Positions 35,404-49,110 of a stretch of DNA of 64,000 bases are shown piece after piece. Position 1 is the stretch's first letter; every line of letters starts with the position of its first letter. Source of the stretch: Viscum album (Eukaryota > Streptophyta > Magnoliopsida > Santalales > Viscaceae); NCBI GenBank assembly GCA_963277665.1, contig OY728152.1, positions 1,182,354,357 through 1,182,418,356 of the forward strand, written 5' to 3'. Both the position numbers and the translations under genes were made by a program. Below the pieces are notes generated by a model, which worked only from the letters and a program-made list of their open reading frames with translations, was not told the DNA's origin and did no database searches.

Positions 35404-37034
35404 TGTTAGAGTTGGTGCTTCAGAACCGACAATATATATCTTGTTCTACTAGTAAATTAATGTATTTTAATATTAATAAAGAATATAATTATATATTGTT
35501 CATTTATTAACACAATATTATATTAATAATGTCCCAGAGTATATTTACATTGATAAAGTCATAGTAGTTCCCTACTATGATGAGAACATAGAAATGATAT
35601 GATGATATTCTTAAATATAATTCAATGGTTAGAAAACATAGTTTTATGATACACATAGAACGAGTATTACTGGGTTCGAGTATTTGTACAATTATTGGAC
35701 TACTATTCATGAAGCTCTCCCTAGGTAATCACCCAAATGAGTGATTATGTAAACACACCCACATGTATCGATTATATATGTTCTCTAGATATACCTCTAT
35801 ACGAGTGTCTGTACGGATCCTTAAAGTATAATATTATAATCAGTTCATTTCACTACTTATTCAGTTATATGTATTTTAGAAAACATTATGATATTGTTCA
35901 TGATGATGTTGAATATCCTAGTTGTGTTATGACTAATGTTTTAGTAATTAATTATATGGGGAAGTATTTTCCACTTTATCTTTATAGAAGGTGATATCTC
36001 ATCCCTTTCCCCAAAATGGATCATCCTTAATAAATTTGATGTTCATGGTACAATGATGAGTTTATTTCAGATGTGAATTGAAATGTGCATTAGGAATAAT
36101 TAAACATACTGAATACGAAACCTTCTTGATGATATATTGTGAAAATAGATTGTATTATACAATAATCAATGATGTGTGGTCCTACAAAATTTTTCATTAT
36201 CTTATATATATATGGTTCAAGGAATTGTAAGTAGATAGTAATCTTAAACATTTGTAAATCCCGCCTATTTACAATGAGAAATTATCCTTGTATGTCATAC
36301 AATTTATTTTATCTCAATTAAGTTATATTTTTGTATAATTATTGGAATAAATATTACTCTTGATTTTGATGAATATTTTTATTTAGGATTTATTGATTAC
36401 AAAAACATACTGGAAATAAATAATTATTTATTCAATAATAAATAATTTTTTAATTATGTGAATAATTTATAATTATTTTTCACAATAATGTGAGTAAAAT
36501 ATTAATTTATTTGATGAATATTTAATAAAACATTATTCATGAGGCCAGGAAAAGAATATTTATTTAGGAAAAAATATTTAGTAAATATTAATTCAACTAT
36601 TAAGTAAATTTAAAAGAGGATTATTGGACAAAGATCGTATGCATTGATAAATATTAATGTATTAGCTGGTAAATTAATTTCTAATATTTAATTATCTAGC
36701 ACATTTCATAAAATAATAATATTATAATTATTATATGCAATGGGGTAATATAAGTTTAATTATAAAATTAAAGGATTATAATGGTATTAAATAATATTTT
36801 ATCCAAATCCATAATTCTATAAATAGAATAATATTTATATTGTGTAGGGTTAATAGAGAATCGAGAATTGTTACAATGAAATGATGAATATCTAGATTCC
36901 TTATTATTTTATCCTCTCTTTAATTATATGTATAATATATAATAAATTAAGGAAATAGGATCATGAAGCGATTAAGATGGAAAATTTAGGAAGATTTATC
37001 CATCATGCTAGCTCACAATGTTCCACTAGTTTCA
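35404..37034 (+). repeat. 5' LTR of copia element
   Basis: Starts TGTTAGAGTT and ends ...CTAGTTTCA before the primer site. Shared landmarks with the 3' copy: the ATTGTTCAT...AATAATGTCCCAGAGTAT block, CCTTCTTGATGA, and TTTATTGATTACAAA. The TATA box is at 36818-36825 (TATAAATA), followed by TTGTGTAGGGTTAATAGAGA, a usual look for copia R regions. The open frame 35737-35994 is not a recognisable protein. Confidence 0.72.
36818..36825 (+). promoter_or_regulatory. TATA box of copia LTR
   Basis: TATAAATA about 216 bp before the LTR end. A related sequence near 48420 reads TATAAATA as well. Confidence 0.5.
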
Positions 37035-37037
37035 GTT

Positions 37038-37050
37038 TGATATCATAGGG
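37038..37050 (+). other. Probable primer-binding site of copia element
   Basis: TGATATCATAGGG just after the LTR end, a decayed match to TGGTATCAGAGCC (initiator-Met type, usual for copia). Confidence 0.55.
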
Positions 37051-40000
37051 TCTTGTGTGGATCTCTATTAGTGGGGCTCTATTTTGTGGAAATTCAACCC
37101 AATGAATGTAATATGAAAAGGATTTCAGATGATCTACGTCTTTTATAGTTTAATTTCCTAGGATGATGTATTCTTTATTTAGATATAATAAAAATTAATT
37201 ATTAATTTATCATGAATAATATACTCTATGGGTTCTTGGATTCCAAAACCAATTTTTGAGGGAAAAGTTTTATTCGTCAAGATGTTTAAATCATTCACAA
37301 TTGGGGAAGGATTCACTTAATTTGACAAAACCCTTTATGGTTACTCAACAAACTAGTGCTTCCTCTATTTCTAGAATAATTAATTAGTATGATGTCACAT
37401 TTTAAATATATAATTATTTATTTGATCACTGATTGTTCATCAAAAATAGTGGTTATAACATTCACATTAGATTATTCATTCATTAATATCGAGATCATTA
37501 AATATTCTTTCAGTATATTAATTTTTATCATTTGATATTGAAAATTAAATGTATTATAAAAAAAGATGGAGAATGATCAGATATAACATCGGGAAGTGAT
37601 AAGAATTCTAATGAGTCAATTGGGTTACATAGAGTTTAGTTGGTGTAAGAATCATCAACAATAGTTCACTGCACCTGTATGACACAAGAAAAGAAAAAGT
37701 TTTAACAGACATTTTTGGTATTGTAAAAAATATGTTAATTATGTGAAACAATCACAATGATTAATAGATTACATTCTACTTAGCTAGACTACACATCGTG
37801 TACTCTACAATGTATAATAGTGAAATTCACATTAGTCGTGTTGTAAAATACACATTTTATAACCACATGATACAATAATTAGAGATAAATCATGATATAC
37901 ATAGTTTCTATCTATAATTTATGTTGTCTAACTCATTATTTATAGCATCTGAAGAATATATCAAGTCCTTTGGAGGGTTATGTGGACACACAATTTGAAA
38001 AATACACAGTGTGTAGTCAGAGTACATTTCATGTGGTCCAACATCTAATGAACACAATAAGTCCTTTTATGTTTCATAAAAACTCAAATAATATGGAAAA
38101 TGTGACATGAAGATAGTCAGTACCCAACATTTAGTGTGGATGAGATATAGTATGAACCCCATGTGTTTATATACGATACAATACAATATTGGAACACAAG
38201 ATTTAGCTCCTAAGTACACACCGATTTGTCTAAAAAAAAATTAAATTTCATATAAAAAAATTAATTATAGAATTAAGATATTATTAATATATTATTACAA
38301 GATGTTTTTGAGTTATTTATAACGATTTTAATTATTTAAAAATTATCAATTCACTTATTATAATTATCAATATTTATTGGTCCTAAAATTATATTTTAAA
38401 TGAATTAATTAATTATGGTTATCTCAAAGATAATTCCATGGTTATTAAGATGAATGAGAATAAATAAATAAATAAATTAACTAATACAAGCATAATTAAC
38501 TTGGTAATTAAGAAAATATAGGAATGAATTTTAGAAAACATAATTTTTATTTTGTTTGTAGCTTATTTATGACCGATAAATAGTATTAACAATACCCTAG
38601 TATATATTGGATTAAGCCAGTTTCATTTATTGAATCAATTTATAATTATTTAATAAAAAAATAAATATGATTTCCCAAGAGTCATATCTCCATCCTTCTT
38701 TATTTAGGGATTTCATGTCCATTGTGAATTACACAATCCCTTAACAAATACATGGTTTTACCTCAACTCAATGTGATTTCTTAAGTCATAAATTCAATTT
38801 AATATCCCAAGGTGTGTGGATGTAGTTATTGAAGAAACAATACAAGGCCAATACAAGTGATATATTGGTGGTCATGTGGAATGAAACAACTCATTCCAAC
38901 ACTAACACAATGAAATTTCAACTAGTTCAAAAGTTGATTTATTTTCAACTTAATAAGTCAACCATTAGATAACCTCATAATTGGGTTATTATTTTATTTA
39001 TTTTTTTAAATTTTTATGGATACTAGACTACAATAACATATATTAAACAAATAATATACAAAGTTGGAATTTAAATAATTGGATCATTATTAAACAATTT
39101 TTAAAAATTGTTTAGTATCTTTAGAAAACTCAAATTAATATTGAAAGGATATGAAAATGATAAAAAAATCCTTATACATAAAAAAATATATTTAATGTTA
39201 ATATTAAGTCATTTAACCTTTAATAATCATAATTAACATGAATACATTGTAAAAGAATCGGTTCCACTTAAATTTGGGTAACTTTATATTTGTTTTTGAG
39301 TCTTAACTATGAGAGTGGGATTACATAACCAATTGTTTTTTTATGTAATAACCTATTTATATCCAATATATATTTGGAGGAGTTTTTTGAAGATATCCTA
39401 CATAGTATTTCTAGATTAGGAGTCCACTAAACATATCAATTATATACTATTTTTTATTTGTAAAGACCTCTTACCTATGTATATTAATTTTAATACCATA
39501 AAATAAGTCTATATTAGAATAAATGAATTATGGATCCATTCCACATTATTATAATTCATTATGGGATATTTCATGTTTAAAGGATATGGTCATTAAAACC
39601 TTATTAAATAATTTGAGCTTTAATAAAATTAATTTTATGATGTCTCTAAAAAAGTATAATCAAGTTAAGTTAAAATAATATTCTCATTGAAAATTATTAA
39701 ATAATTTCATGTTAATCATCTGTATTATCTATTTAATGATTATTATAGAAAGAGCATATCTTTATTGGTAGTAACATCCATGAATGGTTTAGATGCCTAC
39801 GGGTTGGGTTGTTGCAAGAACATAAATCATAATTTCTATAATCCTAACATCCTAGTCCTATGGAATAGAAGACCACTGATGAAGTGTTCATTGTCCATGA
39901 TAATAACAGGAGTGATGAAATCGAATTATAATGTTTAATTGTATTATTAATGATTATTAAAGTAATTAAGAATCAAGGGGAAATGAATTCATTTGGAATG

Positions 40001-41020
40001 ACCCAACATTTACATGGTGTGTATTAGAATATATATAGATAAGAAAATTTTGAGATATCTAAGGCACTCAATAAAAGAAATATTAGAGAATTTGTGATAG
40101 CTAGGTCACATATAGTCAAAATCATTTGCGAATATTAAGTAGCTAGAGATTATAGTGTTTAAATAACAAGATTAACTACACATCGAACTAATTCTTACAT
40201 CACTCCCTTATATATTATCTAGCATTGAAGTAAATTTTAATATATAGAACATTGAGAAGTTTCTCCAAGATCAACATACATAATTTTAACAAGTCAGAAT
40301 GGATATGAATAAAGAAAAACCTTCCATACATAAAGGAAATTATAATATAGACCTAGAATAGAGATCAAAGTCCATTTTTTCACATGGCCTTTCTATGAAG
40401 AGAATTATCTAGAGAAAAGTGATGGAACATGATGTTATTTATTAATCATGTGGATAAAAGGGCTACTGGAAGAAAAATTTCTCCCTAGAAAAGTAGAGTG
40501 GGGAAGCTCCATGTGTATATATTATCTAGTTTAATAAATATATTATTATTTTTGGGTATTATATATAAGATATGGTGATCAAATATTTTATTTAAATACA
40601 TGAAAAAAATATATTTTAGAATATTTGGTGTATATCAGTCGATCTATGAGTAACCAAAAGATTTGAAATTAAAACCATATCTATTGGAGAATTAACCATT
40701 ACATTTATGATGAGAATGATAATGGTTTTAAAATATTTTTATTATATGTGATATGTTATAAAAAATATTATATTTTCATCCATAATAGATGTAGATAGAT
40801 TTATTTTCCATTTTCAAAATAATGGTTTTTACTTTCATATGGAAAGAATTGTTATTGTAAGGAACATTTAAATAAAAATTTATCTACTGGATTACATGAA
40901 CCAAGTTATAGAAAATGATATTGGAATGGATTCACATAACTGAAACCAAAACGGAGAATGGGATTACCAACAAGGTTATGCAAAAAATAACTAAATTACA
41001 CTGATATTGATATTTAGATT
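37051..41020 (+). other. Copia 5' internal region (gag/protease expected), unreadable
   Basis: By position this should hold gag and protease, but I could not recognise motifs. The stretch 37640-38250 contains TACACAGTGTGTAG-like near-palindromes similar to those in the Athila LTR and may be a later insertion. The rest is A+T-rich. Confidence 0.4.
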
Positions 41021-42110
41021 GTTTTTAACTGAAACCACTTTTTCTATGTCATTCATGTTTATAAGGAAAACTTACAGACCCTAATTTAGTGGAAAAGTTG
41101 AATTATAGAAAGAGATTCATGAATTAGATCACACCTATGTGTGTGGGTTGGGTAGTCATACATCATATTTTTTTGAGTATTTAAGTAGACATAAATATGT
41201 CTACATAATGTGGAAGAAGATATATTCTACTAATAGTTTTATAGAATACAAGAATAAACTCGATAACCAGCATGGAAGGAAGATTATGATTCCCCGCTCA
41301 ATCTATGTTGTAGAATATCTAAATTGATAATAAATTTATTATTTATGGATGTTTGGGATTCTTTCCCAACACCTTCGTCTTTATACACTATGGTGGAACA
41401 GTTGAAGAGAACAGTGGAACAACACATTATGGTAATTGGTGAGATCAATGATGAATCAAAGGAGTTTTCCATGATAATTTTGGACATACACATTACAAAA
41501 AAAGTAACACATACTAAACAGAGTGACATCTAAAGTGGAAAACTATATCCTTAACCATTTTTTTGAGTGGAATAAAATCTATGTTGTCTATATACATGGG
41601 TAGGATTGTGAAGCATTTTCATGGGATTTTTACATAAGAAAATTTGAACCCATGGAAAAAAGTTTATAATTAAATTATATACCATAGAAACAAGGGAATA
41701 ACACATATAATACTATTTTGATAAAGGTTTTAGTTAATAGTTTTATTACATACATTGAGAAGTATAATATCTTAAAAATAAATAGTGTGAGTGAGAAAGA
41801 CAATGATGAAGTTCATATGCTAGATACATATGGGTTGGAATATGATATTTTTTTCAACAAATCCCTATGAAAAAATATGTTCTAGAGACAGAAGTGATAC
41901 AATAGATTAAAAGAGGGGATAGAGAATAAGAATGATATGTTTATATGGTCACTAATGATTGTGACTAATTATTAGTAGATAACAATGATCCAATAACCAA
42001 AAAACAAGTATTAAGTGAAACAACCGTATCCTATTGACTTGAATCATTGTATTTTCAAATAGATTCCATATAACAAAACCATGTATATATTTTCATATAT
42101 CTATTGGATG
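41021..42110 (+). pseudogene. Copia integrase remnant
   Basis: The frames read FSGKVEL, then HELDHTYVCGLG (family IHTDVCGP; the catalytic Asp is Tyr), SRHKYVYIMWKK, FIEYKNKLDNQHGRKI (family FKEFKxEVENQLGKKI) and VVEYLN (family GGEYLS). They continue in the frame from 41330 as YLWMFGILSQ, with the TPQWNG, ERRNRTL and LNRVPSK positions degraded but alignable (REQWNN..., HILNRVTS). At least three stops and one shift. Known role: copia DDE integrase. Confidence 0.78.
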
Positions 42111-42159
42111 GTAATCCAATTTTTTTTGTAAATGGGTATTCGACAAGTAATTTGGATGT

Positions 42160-43560
42160 TGAAGTGAAATTAATTATTTATAAAAATTAAATGGTTTCAA
42201 AAGGGTAAAAACATCTGGGCATAGACTATGATGAATCCTTTTCACTAGGTTTTATAACAAAATACATCATAATGATACATTTCATCTTGACTTCTGATTA
42301 CTATGTGATTTTAGAAATGGATATGAAAAGTAATTTCCATAGCTTGGTTAATTAGGAATATGATTACATGACACAACCTGAAAGGTTTGTGAATATAAGG
42401 TATTATAACGTGGTATGAATAATATAATGATCTAGTTATATATTGAAGAAAGAATCAATGTTATGGATGACTCAATTTGATGAATCCATAACAGAAATTT
42501 GTTTCACAAAGAATCGATGAATGACTTAGGACTAAGAAAATTTAGTTGAAGAGAAGTTGTTTTATTAATATTATATATAGAATACATAATAATTATGAGA
42601 AATAAAATACCAGTATGATATATTGTTATATATTTACTTAATTTATTCTTATCATCAAAGGAAATAGGTGAAGCAACATATATTTTTGGTATCAATATCC
42701 ATCATGATAGATCCAAGATTCTTCTTTAACTGGGTCAATGTACATATATTGGCAAGATATTGAAGACTTTAAGTGTGGAAATTTCCCCGAAGGGATAGTT
42801 TTGAATTTCACAAGGCAATCACCATTGCTAGAAAATATTCCCTCATTAACATGAGCATATAAATGAAATTAAATTTATTACATTAATGTTTGTGAATGTG
42901 TTAGTCATTTATGCTATTCTATGTGCATCAATAGATGGTTCCATCTATTTTTTTGGTAGGAAGATATTAATCAGATCTGGGTGACCAACTATGAATGGTG
43001 GTGAAAACAAAACTTATGTATATGTGGAATACTATGTATATGTTCCGAGTCTATGGAGGGGAGGAGATTGGGAACTATTAATCATAGGATATATATAGAT
43101 TCTTGTTTCTGACGAGATCAAGATGATCAAAAATCATAGTTTGGATACATATTCACTCCCAATGATGGTTCATTGAGACTAAAGAAATCATAACAAGCCA
43201 TGGTTATAGATTCTGTTGTGGAATCTGAGTATATTTAATCTCTAATTATGATAGTGAACTTATTTGGGTACATAAATTCATACACTTTCATGATGTGGTA
43301 ACATGTAGTAAATACTCTATAAAACTCTATTGTGATAATACTACGATGGAAGCTCTCAAAAATAAAGAATGGTCCCATCAAAAAAAGAATAACATAATTT
43401 AGAAGTATAATCTCTTGAGGTGTTTTTTCCAAAGAGGTCATGTTAAATTTGGATGAATATCCCTGTGAGACAATATGGTGGACCCCTTTACTAATGTATT
43501 ATCTCACTAAAAAAATGATGATCATGTGAGTTTTAGCATAATTATTTCATTATGTAGTTG
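42160..43560 (+). pseudogene. Copia reverse transcriptase/RNase H remnant
   Basis: KHLGIDYDESFSLG, SDYYVILEMDMKSNFH and YDYMTQPERFV match the copia RT signature (family: EGIDYEETFSPVA, WEIHQMDVKTAFLNG, IYMxQPEGF). Downstream, GEATYIFGINIHHDRSKILL and CTYIGKILKT fit ILGIxIxRDRSxxLLxLSQxxYIxKxL. AILCASIDG fits the AMLCTRPD site. RNase H traces are WVHKFI, IKLYCDNTTMEALKNKEW and DNMVDPFTNVLS (family: LYCDNTAAIALAKNPV, DNIADPFTK). Multiple stops; dead. Confidence 0.82.
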
Positions 43561-43581
43561 GATCTTGTCTATGTGGGATTT

Positions 43582-44770
43582 TGTTAGAGTTATTTTTTAT
43601 AAATGAATTCTTGTACTTTTTATTACATATATATTACAGGATTTAAATACTAATAAAAAATTATTACATATTGTTCATTGTTTGGTATGAAAATAATGTA
43701 ATAATTTCCAAGAGTATCTATAACATTGACAATGTCATAAAATATCGACAATAGGACAAGAAAATATAAATTACACATCTAAATTTCTAAATAATAATAT
43801 GTTGTTAGATAAAATACTACGATGGGACACAAGAAATGATGACTATAATCTGTGAGTACTAGTATATAGATGATTCTTCTTCTCTTTATATATTGACTTG
43901 GTAATTTCTTAGAGGGGATATTATGATAATAAAAATGCATGTATAAATTCTGTATGTTTATGAGACACCAAATGTACCTATCTAAGAGTGTTTTTAATGG
44001 ACCTTACTCGTTATGATTATTATTAATTCATATTACAACTCATTCAATAAAAAGTATTTTTTGAAACATGATGATAGAGATAATGCTAAAGTTAGAAACA
44101 ATGGGTGTGTAAGGAGTGATGTTTTATTAATTAATAAGATGAGAGATTAATTTTTCCATCCAGATTTATAGAAGGATTCATCTCACCTATATTTTTAAAT
44201 GGGTCCATCACATTAAATTTCATGTGCATCGTTTAACAATGATTTTTTTTTCAAATAGTCATAGAAAAACCTATCAAGCATATAGTTTCATGACATTGAT
44301 GTGAAACCTCCTTGATGAGGTATTAGTTAAAATGAATTATATTAAATAGAATGAATTCATTTGTGGTTGTCGATGTCATGAGATAAACATCTTTCTATTT
44401 GGTGTCATGACCATCTACTAGATAATAATCATAGACTTCAGGAAAGACTATTTAATTCCAATGATAAGCAATCCAAGACGGTCACACACTATGTGTTTCA
44501 ATTGAAATCAATTTAAAAATATATTAATTTAATTATTAGAATAGATATTTTTCTTACCACTACAGAATAAGGTTATTTAGGGCTTGTTGATTACAAATAA
44601 TAGAAATTCCAAAAATTGATTTTTATTTATTATTAATAATTTTTTTATACATTAATAACTAATAAATATATATTCATCAGACATTGAATAAATTATTTTT
44701 CATCTATTTAATATATAATATATATTTATTCAACCAAATATTAATAGAATATTTTTTTAATAACAAATAT
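43582..44770 (+). repeat. 3' LTR of copia element, incomplete
   Basis: Begins TGTTAGAGTT after ATGTGGGATT (the usual GTGGGAGATTGTTAG junction, decayed). Alignable with 35404-36540 through several shared blocks. Beyond about 44770 the match is lost before the TATA region. Confidence 0.62.
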
Positions 44771-47700
44771 TCAATGAATGTGTTTTCTTGTATTCAATAT
44801 ATTCCAAGGAAGATGAGTGAACCAATATTGTGTCCACGGATAGATATTAATTTATATGTTGTTGAAAATAATTTTTATTATGGAATGAGTTTGTAAAATG
44901 CATATCTAGAAAGCCAATAGAAACCAAAAGGTCTGATCAAGAATTCAATATGACCCTATGCACATCTCCTTTTATACAAGAGGCTTTTGACTATCAGTGA
45001 GGTTCTATGTTTGGTAGTGGGGAAACTATACCAGATGAATCGAGTTAAATATCCATATTATGTAAACAATAATTACAAAAAATAGTTTGAGTAATCTTTC
45101 AAAATAAAAAACTAAACAGGACATATAAATAAACTGAAACTAATTTCAAAATATTATTCTAAATGTTAAAAGTAAAAACATAAATAGATAAAAAAATAAG
45201 TATATTTTTGGGAATTCCAGAGTCTATCCCTACCCGCTTCTTCTCCATGATGTATTAATCATTATTCCACCGTAGGTCCATTTTCTTTTTCTTGACATCA
45301 GGACCCAAAATCTACCTAAACCCCAAAAAATATAGTATGGAGTGAGTAAAATGACTTAGTAGGAAATCTCCAATGTGCTCATAACATATATGTACATTAA
45401 TAAATGTTTTTAACATAATAGTACATAAATTTACATAGAAGAAACAATTATTCAAAGTGTTCATGCACTAATCAAGATGGTGCAGACCCCAGTTGTAGCT
45501 TATTCGGTGACATGCCTGAAAACACTAGAACAGTCTAGGAAATATCTCAATGTTAGAGCTAGACTTAATATTTTCTATATCTTTATAGGCCCTAAGCTTC
45601 CTGGTTAATCAAAACTAGTTTTTCATGTAGTGAAATTATATCTAGTTCATGTTAAATAGAACATCATTCACTACTATTTCCATGAATATTTGATCAATCT
45701 TGATCGCCATCCTTTGGTCATCCCACCCCCAATATATCATTCCCTATGATCCATCTTAGTCTCATTAGTATGTCAAATATAGCGTCTGAAAAAAATCCAC
45801 CTCTAGGGATACAGATCCACGATGGAACCACTAGTAACTCTGGTATAATAATTAACAAAACAAAATAGAATATATCAAAAATATCACATGGAAAAATTGG
45901 CATCATACATAACATATCAAGACTGTGAACAAAGCGATACATACACACATGTGAGAATATCAATATGGTCGAATGGTCGCCAACGTTCGTAATCATAATA
46001 CATTAATCAAAGAAGCCTCTTCACTACACATGAACCAACATGACTCATGTTACAAGCATGAGTTAGTCCAACATAAATAATATATAAATATGACATCATA
46101 TATATGGCCCAAAATATTATGCAACATCCTACATTGACGTCATCAATGAAAATGGAATGTTGTTCAAATGTGCCATCGCCCAATCCTCATTCGCACACCA
46201 ACCAGAATACAATCACATGCAATGGATTCCTTGAAAAAAAGTAATATTTTTGATTCACTAAAGAAAAAAATATCACATTCTATGATACCTTTTCCTTCTT
46301 AGATAGTTTCTGTATTATTTGTTTATGTTAACACATGCTCTCCCAAAAATCCCCTCAAGAATATTTATAATCCCCATATTTATTGCTTGAAAATATAAAA
46401 AAGTAACTTTGGACAATTTCCTGAAGTCTTGTTTGTACAGTAATCGTTTGATAATTTCATACAAATTATACTTTGTTAAAAGGTGATATTATTTTTTAAT
46501 ACTTTATCATTATATTATCCTTTTTTAATTTAGATTAATTACCCCTTGACAATTCATGAAAATTTTCATTCGATAAATGTTGTAATTATAATTTGATAAT
46601 TTTAAAAATATTTGTCACATGATAATTACAATATAGTTAGCCTTTCATAAATTGCATAATTATGATTCGATAATCTCTCCCAACTATATTTTGATAATTC
46701 ATTTTAATTTTTATGGGTAATTATTTACTATTATATTTTATATTTGATATTTTAGAAAATATCGATTAAATTAAATATGAATAACATTTTGCAACACCAT
46801 TAGAGACAAACATTAAATTAAATTTATTCTCATCGATACAAGCTCAATGGAACAGATGACCACTCAATAAGATCAGTACCAAAACATATACTGATGATTG
46901 ATGTTTTAGGAAAAAAAATTGAAGAGCGGGGAAATAGGTAGAGTCATAAGAATGAGGCATCTTTAGGTTCTTAACACCTCCCAATTCCATTTAATTTTTA
47001 TTTCATCAATTTTAATTAACCTTTTCATTAACTAATTACTCAATTTTTATATCTCTTATTCTTCCACTTTATTCATGTGCGACATCATATTACACATACA
47101 TATTTTTTCTAAAATCCCCATTAAAAAATATTTAATAAACTCTAATAAATTATGTATATTAAAAGTAATCCATATATATATCCATTATACACACACACAC
47201 ATATCAAAAAAATCATATTTATAATCCCACATCCATATACTTATTTAACACATATATATATATGTATATAAGTTCATTTATCACAAAAAATATTATTTTC
47301 CAAATTTATTAATAATAATATTTTTAAAAATAACAACATTTATTATTATTAAATACCTTACATCATTTTCACCCTTAATATTTTAAAATATTCCTTTAGT
47401 TAAAAGAAAATAATTGTTAAATAATTTACAATAGGAAAATAGTTTCCATTAGTTATCACAAGGTAATATTATCACCATTATGGGATGAAAATGTGGGCAT
47501 GAATATCATCAGATATTATACCTCCTTAGAAATAGTGGGGGACGATTGTATCTTTGACCTGACGTAGATAAATATTTGGGGATGATTCCTTTAAGTCATT
47601 TTTCCTGGAGGCCTAGGGGCTATACGACTATAGTGAATCATAAGGATGAATATATCATTTAGATGATTCCATAGTTGTGTAGATGTTTTCCATCATATCA

Positions 47701-48300
47701 TAATGTAGACATAAATGTGGTTTTGGAGGCTTGGTTAGCACAAAATTACTCAGCATGACAGTTTTAAATGTGGTTATTTTTTTATTTTTTTATTATATAC
47801 TTTAATGCATGTTCAAACATGTCAATGATTCATTGGTGGTGTCCTACTATGTCTTCGTACTCATAGTCTACTCTAGAATTTTAGTTCACATGTAGATTTT
47901 GGGACCTGAGATTTAAATAATGTCAAGTGTCCTATGGTGGATTGCTATGTAGTGTTTCATGAAAATAGAGTGGTTCGAGATACAATAAAAATAACCCCAT
48001 TATGTTTATGTTTTTTTATCTTATTATGTATTTTCTCCTTTATTTTTGGATAATATTTGTGTATTGGAATTTATTTATTTATATAACATGCTTAGTTCAC
48101 TATGCATCCAGACTAATCAAATTTATTATTATTATTATTTTTATTATTATTATTATGTTAATACAAATTAATATTAAGAGTACTGCCTCCCCAATATCAT
48201 ACATTGACCTTCATTTCTTGCCAATGACCTCTTTCAAACATAGAGGTATGTATTTGTTCTGGTGGAATTTTTACTCAGAGTTAGTGGTTTAAGTTGTTAT
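44771..48300. other. Decayed repeat DNA, possibly a minus-strand gypsy LTR
   Basis: No coding motif recognised. The segment 45230-45560 has AGTATGGAGTGAGTAAAATG followed by ACTTAGTAGG, similar to 57838-57900 in the minus-strand LTR further right, so a related LTR fragment is likely. 46900-47400 is A+T-rich with TAn and CAn microsatellites; 48123-48156 is (ATT)n. The open frames at 45718-45996 (minus) and 48002-48292 (plus) are not recognisable. Confidence 0.4.
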
Positions 48301-49110
48301 GTTACCCTATAATATTTGGACATAAATATTATTATATGGAATGAGGTTAGAAATTTTTTGGTCAAATTATTTATGTTCCATTTTAAAATTCAATAATATA
48401 TTATCCTAAACCCTAAATTTATAAATATATGTCTATGTCTATTATGTAGGGTTGATTTTGAATTGATAATTGTTTTACAAAATAGATTTTGATAATGATT
48501 CCCCCCACTCTCATACTCTCAATAATGTAAAAACAAAAAAGAATCTTTAATGATAGAATAATATTGAAAAAATCAATAAAAACAACATAAGATGATCAAT
48601 TCTATATGATATCACTTGACATTCATACAATGTTATTTAGAGATCAAAGTACCATGTTTTGACCACCAATGTGGGTGATCTATTTTGGTTTGTCCCTAAA
48701 AAGTGTAGTTAATTCATAAATAGTTTTGAATGATGAAAATATTATTTGAATAATGGTCCTTAGACGAAGTCATATTTCATCCATTCTAATAGAAATTTAT
48801 TATAAATTTTAAATGAAAAAGATCTTATATGGGTTTCTAGGATCCAATGTCAATATTCAATAGAAATATTTCATTTTTCATGATATTTACACCATTCAAC
48901 TTTTGAAAATGATTCATGGAATCCAACATTAATATTTATGGTTATTCTCCAACCAAGAAACACTACTACATCCTCTTGTACCTTCAATAATTTGGTGCAT
49001 CATAAGTGATATAAAGATAATTAAATAATTAATGGAATTATCTTTCCTACCAGAATAATAGAAAAAATATCTCGTTCAATTTGATAATAATGATTACCTA
49101 TGACTAAATA
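48300..49110 (+). repeat. Second copy of the copia LTR end and leader
   Basis: Aligns patchily with about 36710-37380. Shared blocks include ATTATTATATGGAATG, the TATAAATA region with GTAGGGTTGATTTTGAATTG, and further on GGGTTTCTAGGATCCAA and CAACCAAGAAACACTACT (5' copy: GGGTTCTTGGATTCCAA and CAACAAACTAGTGCTTCCT). The similarity extends past the primer site, so this is the start of another copia copy or a rearranged piece, not only the missing 3' LTR end. Confidence 0.5.

Larger units (their letters stand above)
35404..44770 (+). mobile_element. Ty1/copia retrotransposon remnant (3' end interrupted or lost)
   Basis: The 5' LTR 35404-37034 and 3' LTR (from 43582) both start TGTTAGAGTT and align patchily over more than 1 kb. 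Integrase precedes RT, the copia order. Protein motifs are in three frames with many stops. The 3' LTR stops being alignable at about 44770, and sequence like the LTR end reappears near 48300. Five bases before the 5' LTR are ATACA; the right-hand duplication cannot be placed. Confidence 0.78.

Noticed and set aside
48002..48292. A 96-codon hydrophobic open frame that could be read as membrane segments
   Set aside because: The hydrophobicity comes from ATT/TTT codons in A+T-rich DNA, including an (ATT)n microsatellite at 48123-48156.
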